The notes: generated from the sequence alone by a model not told the origin. Counted from the first letter of the stretch, positions 1 to 10,104 are shown. The stretch: DNA of 64,000 bases from Comamonas thiooxydans (GCF_002157685.2 NZ_AP026738.1:3534001-3598000); one strand, 5' to 3'. Numbers and translations: made by a program.

Positions 1-1893
1 GGCAACCAGCTCATCCAGAGACAGCGAGCGGCTGCGGCGCAGCACTGGCAGCCGGTCCTCTGTGAGGCCCCAACCGGCGTAGAACGGCCGCCCATGGACA
101 ACCACCTGCTTGTTGCGCAGCAAGGCATCAAAGCCGGTCAACGAGGTCATGGTCACCACCACATCGCAGGCCTCGATACAGCTGACCACCGAAGCGCCCC
201 GCTCAATGTGGTCGGCATGCTGCAAAGCCTGGGCCGGCTCGACATGGCCCTTGCGGTTGCCGCTGCTCACATCGGGATGCGGCTTGAAGACAATGAATGC
301 ATGAGGAAATGCTGTGCGCGCCGCCTGGATCAGACCCAGGTTCGTGCAGACGCCCTCGGCATCGCAGCCAAAGCGAATGGAGGCGTCATCCTCTACCTGA
401 CCCGGCACCAGCACCACCTGCCGACCGGCCTGTGGATGTGCATCGCTGAACCAGTCAACCGGGCGATTGGGCTCCAGGTTGTACTTGGTGATGCCGTGCT
501 CGACGACGAAGGCGCGCACATTGCGCGCACGCTGCAGGTCCTGAGCCGTGAATGCCCGGGTGTTGAGCAAATCCTCGAGCTCCGAAGGCTGACCCGGGTC
601 GAAGTAAATGCCCTTGGCATCCAGCACAAAGGACTGCGGCGGAATCAGGTCGGAGCCCAGGCCCACGGAGCGCACAAAGCCGTCCTCCATGCGAAGCAGG
701 CGCACGCCCGCCGCATCAGCCAACTCCTGCACACCTTCTGGCGGCACCCGACCCCAGCAGACCAGGCAATCATCATCAGCAGGCAGCAAAGCCCTTGCTG
801 CAGCGGCATTCTTGACAAAGACCACCTTGCCAGGATGTAGCGACAGCATGGCCTTCACGTTCGCGGCCTTCCAACGCCGAAAGCCCACCACAATCATGCG
901 CCCACCAAAGCGCTGGGCCACCTGCCGCTGACGCGCCAGCCAGTCCACCACATCCAGTACATTGCCGCGCTGCCGAGTCTCTGGATTCAGATAGCGGCTG
1001 TAGTGCATATAGCCGGCTGCAAACAACTCGTCCACCGAGCGCCTGCGGCCGGCCCGCCGCAGCATGGCGGCATGCTGCGGCTGGCGATCATCCGTCACAC
1101 CCCAGCCCGCGTACCAGGGCACGCCAAAGCAGACCACCGGCTTGCTGGCAAGCAATGCTTCAAAGCCCATGGTCGAACTGACCACATAGACCTTGTCCAT
1201 TTGAGCAATCAGGCTCATCGGGTTGACCGCATCACGCAACACCACTGTGCGTGCGTCGGGCTGCACGCCCGTCAGATAGCCGCCCTTGCGGCCCGAAGTC
1301 ACTTCGGGGTGGGTCTTGACATAAACCGTGGCCTGCGGATTCTCGGCCAAGGCTGCCGCCAGCATGGCTTCAAACGTAGCGGCATCCGCCCCGCCCTTTG
1401 CCACGCTCATATCGCCCGCCGTCTGGTCCACCACCAGTACCCGCTGAGCATCGTCGCTGCGCAGCATGCCCTCAGGCAGGTCCGGGGCATGGTTGTATTT
1501 GCTCAGCCCGGCGGACAACAGCTGCTCACGAGTCTGCCGTACCAACTCGGGATCCGGTGCCAACATATTGGTATCGCTGCTCAGCAGGTGCTCCAACGCA
1601 CTGGGCCTCGTGCAGTCATAGTAAATGCCTGCGTCATCGACCACCAGCGACAGCGGCGGGAAATGCTCGCCGGTGCCAAATGAGCGCAGAAAGCCATCCT
1701 CCAATCGCAGCGCTGGAACTCTCAACAACTGCCCCAGACGCTGCGCCATTCGCCCACTGCGTTTGTCGCCCCAACCCACAACATCGGCAGGGCCCAGCAA
1801 TCCGTGCGGCAAATATCGAACCGGCAAATCCAGAAGCCGCTCTTGAAGACGCAGCCGATGCCTCCACCAGCAGGCGCAAATCCATGCTTTCAT
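1..1893 (-). CDS. kpsC: KpsC-type capsule beta-Kdo glycosyltransferase, C-terminus beyond the window
   Basis: The frame is open from an ATG at 1893 to the left edge (631 codons). E. coli KpsC has about 675 residues, so only a short C-terminal piece is missing. The protein is an internal duplication: the N-terminal half carries VCFGVPWYAGWGVTDD and the C-terminal half VVVHGRPFYAGWGLTED, the paired signature of KpsC. GIYYD and GIYFD also occur once per half. KpsC works in the cytoplasm with KpsS to build the poly-beta-Kdo linker on phosphatidylglycerol on which ABC-exported capsules are assembled. The gene starts 21 bases after the stop of the preceding glycosyltransferase, so it is in the same operon. 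KpsS is not in view and would be expected beyond the edge. Base composition is GC-rich, unlike the genes just upstream. Confidence 0.95.
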   Translation of the reverse strand, partial: MKAWICACWWRHRLRLQERLLDLPVRYLPHGLLGPADVVGWGDKRSGRMAQRLGQLLRVPALRLEDGFLRSFGTGEHFPPLSLVVDDAGIYYDCTRPSALEHLLSSDTNMLAPDPELVRQTREQLLSAGLSKYNHAPDLPEGMLRSDDAQRVLVVDQTAGDMSVAKGGADAATFEAMLAAALAENPQATVYVKTHPEVTSGRKGGYLTGVQPDARTVVLRDAVNPMSLIAQMDKVYVVSSTMGFEALLASKPVVCFGVPWYAGWGVTDDRQPQHAAMLRRAGRRRSVDELFAAGYMHYSRYLNPETRQRGNVLDVVDWLARQRQVAQRFGGRMIVVGFRRWKAANVKAMLSLHPGKVVFVKNAAAARALLPADDDCLVCWGRVPPEGVQELADAAGVRLLRMEDGFVRSVGLGSDLIPPQSFVLDAKGIYFDPGQPSELEDLLNTRAFTAQDLQRARNVRAFVVEHGITKYNLEPNRPVDWFSDAHPQAGRQVVLVPGQVEDDASIRFGCDAEGVCTNLGLIQAARTAFPHAFIVFKPHPDVSSGNRKGHVEPAQALQHADHIERGASVVSCIEACDVVVTMTSLTGFDALLRNKQVVVHGRPFYAGWGLTEDRLPVLRRSRSLSLDELVA

Positions 1894-1914
1894 GCAATCT
1901 TTCTTGGAAACTGC

Positions 1915-2916
1915 CTACAGGCCGATGGTTTCCACGACTTCCTGCAGCCGCTTGGCCCAGGTGAGCTCCCGCAAAACATAGTCCGCACCGGCACGCGCAC
2001 GTTCACGTTCATGTTTGCCTCCGCCGCGAAAGATGCGCTCCAGCACGTCATCGCACTCTTCGCGAGAGTGCACCACCTCGCAATATTCGGAAAAGTAACG
2101 ATCCACTGACAGGGCCGGATTGGTCACCACAATGCTGCCGCAGGCCAATGCCTCCACCAGTCGGCGTGAATACATGCTCGGTGAATCTGTCACTGTATTT
2201 ACATTGAATTGAACTAGATATTTTCTATAGATATCTGCGGTCTTTTCATTGGAAACACTATCCTTCACCTCGATCCATGGCCAATCTGGATAACGGTAAT
2301 TTTTTGATTTTCTATCTGAATTACGATCATATACCGTCAATCCATAAGGCTGAGCGGCTGAAAACATCATGTCTTGCCAGTTTCGCCGTTGATCATGAAC
2401 ATGGTGACTGTAACTCCCTACAAAGCATGCACCAGAATGCATTTCACAGTCACTACTCAAGGGGAAGTGATTTCTGGGCTGCACAGGGAAAGGCAGTGCG
2501 CGTACTTTAGAATTGACACCCAAAATTTCCTGATAACGTGATATGCAGTTTTCATCGACCGTAAACACAGTGTCGAACAAAGCCGCACTCGCAATGAAAC
2601 GATCGAAATGCACGGCATCTTCCTTGTTCCAGAAAACGCATGGAATTCCAAGATCACGGGCACAAGTGATCACTTTAGCCAAATCTTTATTGGATCGCTT
2701 TGGATAGTCGGGGTATGCCGCGATCTTGTACTTCCAGGCATTACGGTGCCCATGCCAAGCAGATTCCACAAAAACAAAATCTGGCTTCCAAAATTTCAGC
2801 ACCAACCAGTAATTAATAGAATTAATATTTAAGATATCACACTCTTCAGATAAAGCACAGTATGTTAATTCATCTGATATTAATGCAATTTTTATCTCTT
2901 TTTTCACTCTACTCAT
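1915..2916 (-). CDS. CgeB-like glycosyltransferase (short form)
   Basis: A 333-residue predicted cytoplasmic glycosyltransferase of the CgeB / glycosyl-transferase group 1 type. Visible motifs are FVESAWHG (residues 49-56) and VFWNKEDAVHFDRF (94-107), followed by a FDTVFTVDEN stretch (114-123). The C-terminal nucleotide-sugar-binding half contains SRRLVEALACGSIVVTN. The same motif set recurs in the 647-residue product at 6720-8663, so the two are paralogues inside one capsule locus. It lies 26 bases after the heparinase-like gene and 21 bases before kpsC. Donor and acceptor sugars cannot be read from sequence. The gene is AT-rich at its 5' end and becomes GC-rich toward kpsC, marking the boundary between variable and conserved parts of the locus. 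Confidence 0.8.
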   Translation of the reverse strand: MSRVKKEIKIALISDELTYCALSEECDILNINSINYWLVLKFWKPDFVFVESAWHGHRNAWKYKIAAYPDYPKRSNKDLAKVITCARDLGIPCVFWNKEDAVHFDRFIASAALFDTVFTVDENCISRYQEILGVNSKVRALPFPVQPRNHFPLSSDCEMHSGACFVGSYSHHVHDQRRNWQDMMFSAAQPYGLTVYDRNSDRKSKNYRYPDWPWIEVKDSVSNEKTADIYRKYLVQFNVNTVTDSPSMYSRRLVEALACGSIVVTNPALSVDRYFSEYCEVVHSREECDDVLERIFRGGGKHERERARAGADYVLRELTWAKRLQEVVETIGL

Positions 2917-2942
2917 AGCTCAGCATTGCTAAATGCAATGTA

Positions 2943-4547
2943 CTAATTAACATTAGTTTGAATATTCATATCAACAAATGAAAAATCGACTTCAAAGAGG
3001 CACTCCCTTCCCTCTTTTTTGAATCCTATAGACCACCGAGGAGATATTTCTCTTTCTCCATAACTAATCCAGCCTTGTATAAAAGGCGCCATCTGCCCCT
3101 TCACTACAAAAACCTCTGACCCTTGCAAAGCCTCGACCGCCACAGCTATTTTTGAAGATTTAAATATCGTACGCCCAAGTTTATCCGTTCCAAAATATTC
3201 AAAATCCTTAGAGAAATGGAACCATTGCTCATATGAATTATTATTCTTTGACGTTAGATTATCAGAAATAATGAGCCTTTTTCCCTTCGAATAAATTATT
3301 TTTCTCTTAAAATTCACTTCCAACGAATGGAAATACTTCTCCAGAATTAACGTAGACTCATCATTCATTCCACTATAATAATTTATAGCATCCTCATAGA
3401 AATCATTCTTTTTAAAATCACCCCACCATGGATAATTGCAACCATTGACTGATACTGTATTATGTGCTCTGGTTCCACTAACAAATTTTCTGAAATCACT
3501 TTCGTAGTCATAGCTATACCTCCCCGAATCTTGCAATATAACCACACCACTCTCTGACCACTCAAATGAGAAATCATCAGAGTGTCTGTGCGCATTACTT
3601 GGGAAACCGGTCCTAACAGCAAGGTATGAATTATCTTCACCAGGATTATTTCCCGCCAATACAGCATAACCAGCCTCATTAAAGAGATGATCACCTATTG
3701 CCGTCTCATGCGTCTGTCGTGAATAATTAGAGTCTCCAAATAATGTTCCAACGCCATTAGGATGAAATAAATATTTAGTATTTTCCTTTACCTTTTTAAC
3801 CGTATCCAAATCATAGCAAAATTCAAATCCGTCGAACTCCGGACTCAGCAATATTTCTTCAAATTCTTTCAAAATATGGCAATGGTACCCAGTACTATTC
3901 TCCAAATGAATATTTTGCTTGCCATACTGCCTAATCCATAGCCAATTAATCTTTTCCACAGAATATTTTTTACACACATCCAAATCCCCTATATATGGAT
4001 GCAAAGCCAAAAGACTCATTAATGCGCGTATCTGGAATATACCATGATTGTTAGTTTTGAATTTTTTTGGATCAGACAGCTCAAGATAATGTAATCTCAA
4101 CACCTCCATAACATTTCTTCTTTGAATTTCAGAATAATTATTCTCTTCAAGAAAAACATATTTTGCAAGAATTGAAATTCTGAATGTTCTAAAAGAAACA
4201 GCATCATCTTTCCACAAAAACTCTCCTGAGTTCTTTTGTGTAATATAAAAATTTATCCAATCTAAAAAATATTCAACACATAACTCGATAGATTTAATAT
4301 TTTTCTGAAATTTATAATCAGCCAACAACCCATCCATCCATTGGAATCCATTTAGTATCCAGCGCCAACTACGATGTGTATAAGGATCATCAAGCCAATT
4401 AACAGGCAAACTCATGGAATATGGGGGTTGTTTTAGAATACATACAGTCCCATTAACCCATTTAGAAGCCCCTCCTCCTTTTTTTAAGGAGATACCAAAA
4501 AATACTCTTTCATAATATTCATGGAAATAATATTGATTATTATACAT
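2943..4547 (-). CDS. Heparinase II/III-type polysaccharide lyase in capsule locus
   Basis: A 534-residue protein with the layout of heparinase II/III family lyases: an alpha-helical toroid followed by a beta-sandwich domain. Residues matching catalytic positions of the family are kept: NNHG at about 166-169, ENSTGYH at 216-222 and HRHSDDFSFEW at 320-330, with DSGRY and RAHNTV nearby. It may therefore be active on a uronic-acid polymer. I chose ATG 4547: it is preceded by TAAGGATTGTAGA (a clear ribosome site overlapping the upstream stop), whereas the longer open frame to 4661 would overlap the upstream glycosyltransferase by 104 bases. No signal peptide is obvious from this start. Strongly AT-rich. 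The alternative is a structural homologue without lyase activity. Confidence 0.82.
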   Translation of the reverse strand: MYNNQYYFHEYYERVFFGISLKKGGGASKWVNGTVCILKQPPYSMSLPVNWLDDPYTHRSWRWILNGFQWMDGLLADYKFQKNIKSIELCVEYFLDWINFYITQKNSGEFLWKDDAVSFRTFRISILAKYVFLEENNYSEIQRRNVMEVLRLHYLELSDPKKFKTNNHGIFQIRALMSLLALHPYIGDLDVCKKYSVEKINWLWIRQYGKQNIHLENSTGYHCHILKEFEEILLSPEFDGFEFCYDLDTVKKVKENTKYLFHPNGVGTLFGDSNYSRQTHETAIGDHLFNEAGYAVLAGNNPGEDNSYLAVRTGFPSNAHRHSDDFSFEWSESGVVILQDSGRYSYDYESDFRKFVSGTRAHNTVSVNGCNYPWWGDFKKNDFYEDAINYYSGMNDESTLILEKYFHSLEVNFKRKIIYSKGKRLIISDNLTSKNNNSYEQWFHFSKDFEYFGTDKLGRTIFKSSKIAVAVEALQGSEVFVVKGQMAPFIQGWISYGEREISPRWSIGFKKEGRECLFEVDFSFVDMNIQTNVN

Positions 4548-4557
4548 TCTACAATCC

Positions 4558-6723
4558 TTAAAAACCAGAAATAATACTGTTACAAACAATATCCTTATCA
4601 AATTTCTCTGTGAATTTTGATAAATCGCCTGCCACAACCTCCTTAAGGATTGAACTATCAACTTGCGAGATATTGCTTATAATATATTCCTGTGGGTATA
4701 TAGAACTTGCCCCAGGCCACTCCAATATTATCGGAACGGCACCACTAGCCATTCCTTCAGCGACGGCCAAGTGAAAACTCTCATTATCACTAACAGAAAC
4801 TACATAGCCTATTTTTTCAAGCCATTCATCAATTGGACCGAACCCATCAAAAAAAACATTAGCGCCCCACACACTATTATTAATTCTTTCGAATTGCTCT
4901 TTGTAAAAATTCATCTCATCAGATTTTCCTTTGGAACGCATCCACGGAAAATCCTCCGGCCTATTACCTTTTAGATATAATTTGTATCTGGTATCTTTTT
5001 TATATAAAGATTCGAAGATATCAAGCGCTTTATCAATACGTTTAGAATATGGGACATAGCCTATCATTCCAATATTAAATTCAGACCCAGATTTCTTAGC
5101 TCTCCGTAAAGAGCGTGTATCGACCATATTGAAAAACATCTGGCATTTTTTGCGCTCAAGGGAAAATTCAGATATCATCAACTCATAAAAATAAGGCGAG
5201 ACAAATATATATCTATGAATATTATTATGATTACATGCATCTAAATGACGAGTTTTTAACTCTTGTGCATGTATTCTAACAATGAGCTTTTGACCATTCT
5301 TAATATTATTAGAATACCATACTATATTACCAAGCCCCCACTCACAAAATACCACATCCGCCTGACTCAGTAGTTTTTTGCTTTTTTCTTCATCATGTTT
5401 ATTATGACCCTGCCATTGATCAATTAGCAATTCAAATTCACTGCTACTTTCAATTTTTTCAATGAGAAATTTTGCAAACTTTAGGTCATGACCTGCAATA
5501 AGTATTTTCTTTTTATCTTTAGAAAACGTTAAAGCCTTTTTTGCTAATTCTGCAATCTTAGTATAAGAATATTTATCAGCCTCATGTACATCAATACTCA
5601 ACTTCCCCTGAATAGCATCAAACATAGCGTTCGCGATACCATCAATATCACTTTCGGTTAAGGAGGCGCCGCCAAGCTTACTCAGCATATCGGGAACGCA
5701 GCCTTCAGACATCGTTACAGCTAAAACTGGCTTTTTTGCGCCAAGATAGTCAGCAAGCTTTCCAGGATAAAATGGCGTGGCTTTTAACCCCTGATCGCTG
5801 AAATCAGCATCTCTCAACAACAAGCAATCCGCGGTAGTCATTACCTCAAGGCTTTCTAGATAGCTGACATTACCCTTGAAGCTCGCAATCCCATCTAACC
5901 CATAGTCAGCAGCAGATTGAATATAGCGGTCATTCGCACCATAAAACTCTAAGACAAAGCGACCTTTTAGTTCCGGATGATTTTTCAGGAGTCGCTGAGC
6001 ACCTAGCATAAATGGCTCAGATGTTCGCTTATATTTGTAGAGCATCCCCACATGCTTGAAACGGAATACATCGCCACGTTCAAGGGAAAAACTTGGCTTT
6101 TCCATTTGACTTGGATACATACGCTCGTCAAAGCAATGTGGAAGCACGAAGAACTTACTCTCATCCACAGGCTGCATCTGCGTGGAAGTCACTAGTCCCT
6201 GCTGATAGGGGTTTGTAACGATGATACGATCGGCCTTCTGAAGAACCTTAGCTTCTGTAATGCTATCTTCCTCTAAAAGAGGAAATTTGTAAGACTCATT
6301 GAACGGATTAGCCGCTATAGGATCACCAAATGAAGCAACCCAGCGCAAGTCAGGATATGCATCTTTAATTGCCATCGCTGCCATGTGCGAAGCGATCTCA
6401 TGTGAATGTGAGATCATTACTGAGTAATGATTTTCTTCATTAAGTTTATGAAAAAAATCAAGAACTTTCTCTACGAAAAACTTTCTTGCTCCAATGTCTC
6501 TGGAGTTCTCCGAAGGTACTTGAATTTCATAGCTATTGAAACGACTCGCCGAATAGCTAAACATCATTTCATTATCAGGTTTTTCTGCACGCTTTATCTG
6601 CAGAACATCGTATTCATATCCAGTATCTTTAAGTCGCTTAAAAAGATTAAAAGCAGAAGAAGTTTTATATGGGGGAAAATGCCATGAAACAATCAAAACT
6701 TTTTTATTTACGAAATAGCTCAT
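4558..6723 (-). CDS. Double-domain glycosyltransferase (two GT4-like modules)
   Basis: A 721-residue protein made of two consecutive glycosyltransferase-like modules. The first (about 1-400) opens with VLIVSWHFPPYKTSSAFNLF, typical of GT4 enzymes, and has a GKLADYLGAKKPVLAV donor-site region. The second (about 405-721) has FNIGMIGYVPYSKRIDKAL and DNESFHLAVAEGMASGAVP. Such fusions often add two sugars of a repeat unit, or one half may be inactive. The start at 6723 overlaps the preceding stop as ATGA, with GGGGAG upstream; an in-frame start 18 bases further up is possible but unneeded. AT-rich, part of the variable capsule core. Substrates unknown. Confidence 0.85.
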   Translation of the reverse strand: MSYFVNKKVLIVSWHFPPYKTSSAFNLFKRLKDTGYEYDVLQIKRAEKPDNEMMFSYSASRFNSYEIQVPSENSRDIGARKFFVEKVLDFFHKLNEENHYSVMISHSHEIASHMAAMAIKDAYPDLRWVASFGDPIAANPFNESYKFPLLEEDSITEAKVLQKADRIIVTNPYQQGLVTSTQMQPVDESKFFVLPHCFDERMYPSQMEKPSFSLERGDVFRFKHVGMLYKYKRTSEPFMLGAQRLLKNHPELKGRFVLEFYGANDRYIQSAADYGLDGIASFKGNVSYLESLEVMTTADCLLLRDADFSDQGLKATPFYPGKLADYLGAKKPVLAVTMSEGCVPDMLSKLGGASLTESDIDGIANAMFDAIQGKLSIDVHEADKYSYTKIAELAKKALTFSKDKKKILIAGHDLKFAKFLIEKIESSSEFELLIDQWQGHNKHDEEKSKKLLSQADVVFCEWGLGNIVWYSNNIKNGQKLIVRIHAQELKTRHLDACNHNNIHRYIFVSPYFYELMISEFSLERKKCQMFFNMVDTRSLRRAKKSGSEFNIGMIGYVPYSKRIDKALDIFESLYKKDTRYKLYLKGNRPEDFPWMRSKGKSDEMNFYKEQFERINNSVWGANVFFDGFGPIDEWLEKIGYVVSVSDNESFHLAVAEGMASGAVPIILEWPGASSIYPQEYIISNISQVDSSILKEVVAGDLSKFTEKFDKDIVCNSIISGF

Positions 6724-8663
6724 GATGTAAAATCTCCCCAATAAACAGAATCTTCAAGTGCCTCAGATGACAATAGCTGATTAATATTGCATTTAATTAT
6801 ATTTTGGCCGCTATAAAAACTCGCATCATCTGAATAAAATTGATGAGCAAAGCTCATAGCATACGTCACTGTATCATTTGAATAATTAAGAAATTTATAT
6901 GAATTATCAAAGTTTTCCAGCTCTATAAATAGGTGTTTATTCGGTAGTGTTTGCAGCTCAAAAATTTCTTTAGCTCTTACAACCTCGGCCTCGCTTCTGA
7001 CAGTAAAAGCCATTGTGGCCGATGGTTGTTTGAGATCGACATCGATCCCAAGAAGACGGCACAGGCTTTGGATCCGATGACCATAGGTGTGCTCACGCAT
7101 CACTTTGCGCACACCTCGACGGGCAAGCTCGGTATACCGACTGGGCGAGGCTTCTAGATTTCTCAATTGTTCACTGATACTATATTCACCAGGCATTATT
7201 ACTATATCGCCAAACAATTCTCGAACACCTACTGATTCATTACTGATCACTGGCGTACCAGATGCCAAAGACTCATAAACACGGCGAGCAAACATAGTTG
7301 CGGAGTCCTGCACGGAATTCATATTCACCTGGTACTTATAGCCTTTGTGAGCCTTCCAGACCTCTTCCGGTGGTAAATTACCAATAATACATTTTTGATA
7401 TTTCTCCGGAAATGAGAATTTCTCTATGGATTTTTGATAATTCCTATCATAAATATCATATTGAATACCTGCTGCCTGAAGCTGGCTCATTACCTCATTG
7501 AAATCTTCACAGCGTTTAGGTTTATCGCCGTAGTAAGAGCCAGCGAATACAGCTTTTTCTTGGCGATCAATAACTCTTATGGGATTATGAATCTTTGGCT
7601 GAGCACCAAACGACAAGGGATAAACATCTATACCAAAGTCAGACTTGTAGCGCGGCACCATATTTACATCGGTGGTAAGAGCTAAGTCAAACAGTGCAGC
7701 AATAGCGCCGAATTTATCATAGTGGGGAGGATCTTCTTTATTCCAAAATACAGTAGGTATTCCTCGCTGTTTACAATACCCAAGAAGTCCACTTAATTTT
7801 TTTCCACCACCGCTCCCTTTACTCAAGGTGCCCCAATTCCCATCGTTCCCACGCCAGCAACTCTCAACCAGCAGAAAATCAGGATTAATATTTTCCAACT
7901 CATCTTTCCAGCTCTCTTGCGTCAACTTGATTAAATTAACTTCATGAGACAGGCACTCCGATGTGAACTCATCAAGAATGCAAGCAACAACCAAGTCAGA
8001 GGTATAGCGTTTTATTTTTTTATCATGAGTAATTGGGTTTGGCAATACCTGTGCCGTTATATCTTTTAACCTATTTTCCTCCTCAATAACGTCGGAAGTA
8101 CATTTCCCTTGTATTCGAACGGCTATGTTTTCATTTTCAGAGATCCCGAAACTTGCCAAGGATATTTCCACTCTTGACACATTAACGGGCAATGATATTT
8201 TAAAAACCTCTTTTAAGTCCTCTTCCACTGACTTTGAATTAGAATTTAAATACTTAAAATGTTGTTTAAAAGAGGCTGACATTCCGACACCAGGAACATC
8301 ATTAATGATATTTCCAAATTTATCTAAAAATCGGAAAAGCAGAACTGACTTTCTAGATTCTTTATCATCATTAATAGCGTAAGCTACAGCAGCAGAAATA
8401 TCCAATCTAGCTCCTGGCCCTCGAACCTGCAAACACGCAATATCTTTTTTCATTGATCCTCGAAGAACATGCATTTCTGGATGCATCATTTCTCGATTTC
8501 CTACCGGAAGCTGATCAGCTTTTTTTAACCTTTGCTCACATAAAAAAACATTGACACGAAAAATCTCCTCACCTAATGTCTTTCCAAGTGATAAATATAT
8601 ATCCAAAGCAGCAGAATAATTACCTTTAGCGTACTCGGATGCAGCTATTTTTACCTGAGACAT
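6720..8663 (-). CDS. CgeB-like glycosyltransferase with extra N- and C-terminal regions
   Basis: A 647-residue protein. Residues 1-45 look like a TPR-type helical pair (AASEYAKGNYSAALDIYLSL). Residues 70-190 form an unassigned, probably beta-rich segment. From about 220 it is a CgeB-like glycosyltransferase with LLVESCWRG (264-272), VFWNKEDPPHYDKF (305-318) and RRVYESLASGTPVISNE. About 85 residues follow the catalytic domain and are unassigned. The core is homologous to the 333-residue enzyme at 1915-2916, which lacks these additions. The stop overlaps the next start by four bases (ATGA), implying translational coupling. The 178 bases separating it from wecC are AT-rich and could hold an internal promoter, which I cannot prove. 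Confidence 0.8.
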   Translation of the reverse strand: MSQVKIAASEYAKGNYSAALDIYLSLGKTLGEEIFRVNVFLCEQRLKKADQLPVGNREMMHPEMHVLRGSMKKDIACLQVRGPGARLDISAAVAYAINDDKESRKSVLLFRFLDKFGNIINDVPGVGMSASFKQHFKYLNSNSKSVEEDLKEVFKISLPVNVSRVEISLASFGISENENIAVRIQGKCTSDVIEEENRLKDITAQVLPNPITHDKKIKRYTSDLVVACILDEFTSECLSHEVNLIKLTQESWKDELENINPDFLLVESCWRGNDGNWGTLSKGSGGGKKLSGLLGYCKQRGIPTVFWNKEDPPHYDKFGAIAALFDLALTTDVNMVPRYKSDFGIDVYPLSFGAQPKIHNPIRVIDRQEKAVFAGSYYGDKPKRCEDFNEVMSQLQAAGIQYDIYDRNYQKSIEKFSFPEKYQKCIIGNLPPEEVWKAHKGYKYQVNMNSVQDSATMFARRVYESLASGTPVISNESVGVRELFGDIVIMPGEYSISEQLRNLEASPSRYTELARRGVRKVMREHTYGHRIQSLCRLLGIDVDLKQPSATMAFTVRSEAEVVRAKEIFELQTLPNKHLFIELENFDNSYKFLNYSNDTVTYAMSFAHQFYSDDASFYSGQNIIKCNINQLLSSEALEDSVYWGDFTS

Positions 8664-8841
8664 ATTAATTACTTTGAAGATTCAGTATCTATAATTTCCA
8701 AATGATATAGATCTAACAGATCTCATCATTCTAGTAAATTATCTTTAGAGGGTATCCACACTATATGCAATGCAATGCAGTGCACTGAAGAAAAATCAAG
8801 ACACCGCATCTTGAAAATGAACGGTGCCTTGTTAAATATTT

Positions 8842-10104
8842 TTATTCAAAAAGGCCGACTGCATCAATTGATTTAGCGTGACCCCGGATAACACCAACCT
8901 TATTGATAAAGGCGCTGTGCTTCACAAGTACACAAACTACATCTGCACTGCTTAATGCATCTTCCAGAGGAGAAAGCTTCAAATTGCTACGGACCAACTT
9001 TTGAGGTAGTTCATGAATATTTGGTTCAACCGTCAATACTTGGCAACCCAACGCCGCCACCTTGTGCGTTATTTCCATTGCAGGACTTTCACGCAGGTCA
9101 TCAATATTGGGCTTGAAGGCCAGACCCAAACAAGCTACTTTGATATCAGCCATAGTACTACCAGGATTTTTCGTCATGGCGTCCACAATGGCACTTTTGA
9201 CCTTTTCCAGCACCCATTCCGGCTTGTGGTCATTCACCTCACGCGCCGCACGAATAATTTTTGCCTGATCGGGGTTGCTAGCAACGATAAACCAAGGATC
9301 AACGGCAATGCAGTGCCCACCGACACCTGCACCAGGCTGAAGAATATTGACGCGGGGGTGGCGGTTAGCCAAAGCGATCAATTCCCAAACATTAATGCCT
9401 TGCTCGTCGCAAATCATCGACAGCTCATTGGCGAAGGCAATATTGACATCGCGAAAGCTATTTTCCGTCAGCTTGCACATCTCTGCCGTTCGGGCATTGG
9501 TAACAATGCAATCACCTTCCACAAACGTCTTATATAGGGCGACAGCCATTTCACTAGCCTTTTTGGTCATCCCACCGATTACACGATCATTCGTAACCAG
9601 TTCTCGCACCACGTGACCAGGCAAAACACGCTCAGGACAATGAGCCACCTGCACGTCGGCATCTTCACCAGCCTGTTGTGGAAAGGTGAGATCAGGACGT
9701 GCTTCCGCTAGCCAAGCTGCCATCTGCTCGGTTGCACCAACGGGCGACGTTGACTCCAACACCACCAGATTACCTTTCTGCAGAACTCGAGCGATCGACT
9801 TTGCTGCAGCTTCGATATAACTCAAATCAGGCTGGTGGTCTTCTTTGAAGGGGGTGGGAACCGCAATCAAAAAAGCGTCGGCAGCTTCCGGCTTTGTGGT
9901 CGCGCGCAGCCAACCTTCAGACACAGCCGCATGCACCAGAATATCCAGTTCGGGCTCAACAATATGGATCTTGCCTTGATTAATAGTATCCACCGCGTGC
10001 TGGCTGACATCCACCCCAACGACTTTTTTCTTGCGCGATGCAAACAAAGTTGCGGTAGGCAGGCCAATATAACCCAAGCCGATCATGGAGATTTTTTCAA
10101 ACAT
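8842..10104 (-). CDS. wecC: UDP-N-acetyl-D-mannosamine dehydrogenase
   Basis: A 420-residue enzyme, the usual WecC length. It oxidises UDP-ManNAc to UDP-ManNAcA using two NAD+. Visible features are the N-terminal Rossmann motif IGLGYIGLPTA (8-18), ESTSPVGATE (117-126), the conserved AEMCKLTENSFRDVNIAFAN region (207-226), and the catalytic Cys265 in GAGVGGHCIAVDPW. I chose ATG 10104, preceded by GGAAAC, over an in-frame TTG at 10125, because it gives the family length and an immediate start of the Rossmann fold. It follows wecB by 42 bases. Together they supply ManNAcA, so the capsule probably contains this uronic acid. Base composition is intermediate between the AT-rich glycosyltransferases and the GC-rich export genes. 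Confidence 0.95.
   Translation of the reverse strand: MFEKISMIGLGYIGLPTATLFASRKKKVVGVDVSQHAVDTINQGKIHIVEPELDILVHAAVSEGWLRATTKPEAADAFLIAVPTPFKEDHQPDLSYIEAAAKSIARVLQKGNLVVLESTSPVGATEQMAAWLAEARPDLTFPQQAGEDADVQVAHCPERVLPGHVVRELVTNDRVIGGMTKKASEMAVALYKTFVEGDCIVTNARTAEMCKLTENSFRDVNIAFANELSMICDEQGINVWELIALANRHPRVNILQPGAGVGGHCIAVDPWFIVASNPDQAKIIRAAREVNDHKPEWVLEKVKSAIVDAMTKNPGSTMADIKVACLGLAFKPNIDDLRESPAMEITHKVAALGCQVLTVEPNIHELPQKLVRSNLKLSPLEDALSSADVVCVLVKHSAFINKVGVIRGHAKSIDAVGLFE

Noticed and set aside
94..1683. Open frames of about 250 and 226 codons on the plus strand
   Set aside because: They are antisense to kpsC, whose minus-strand frame reads through the edge with clear family motifs in both halves. 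The plus-strand translations have no recognisable domain.
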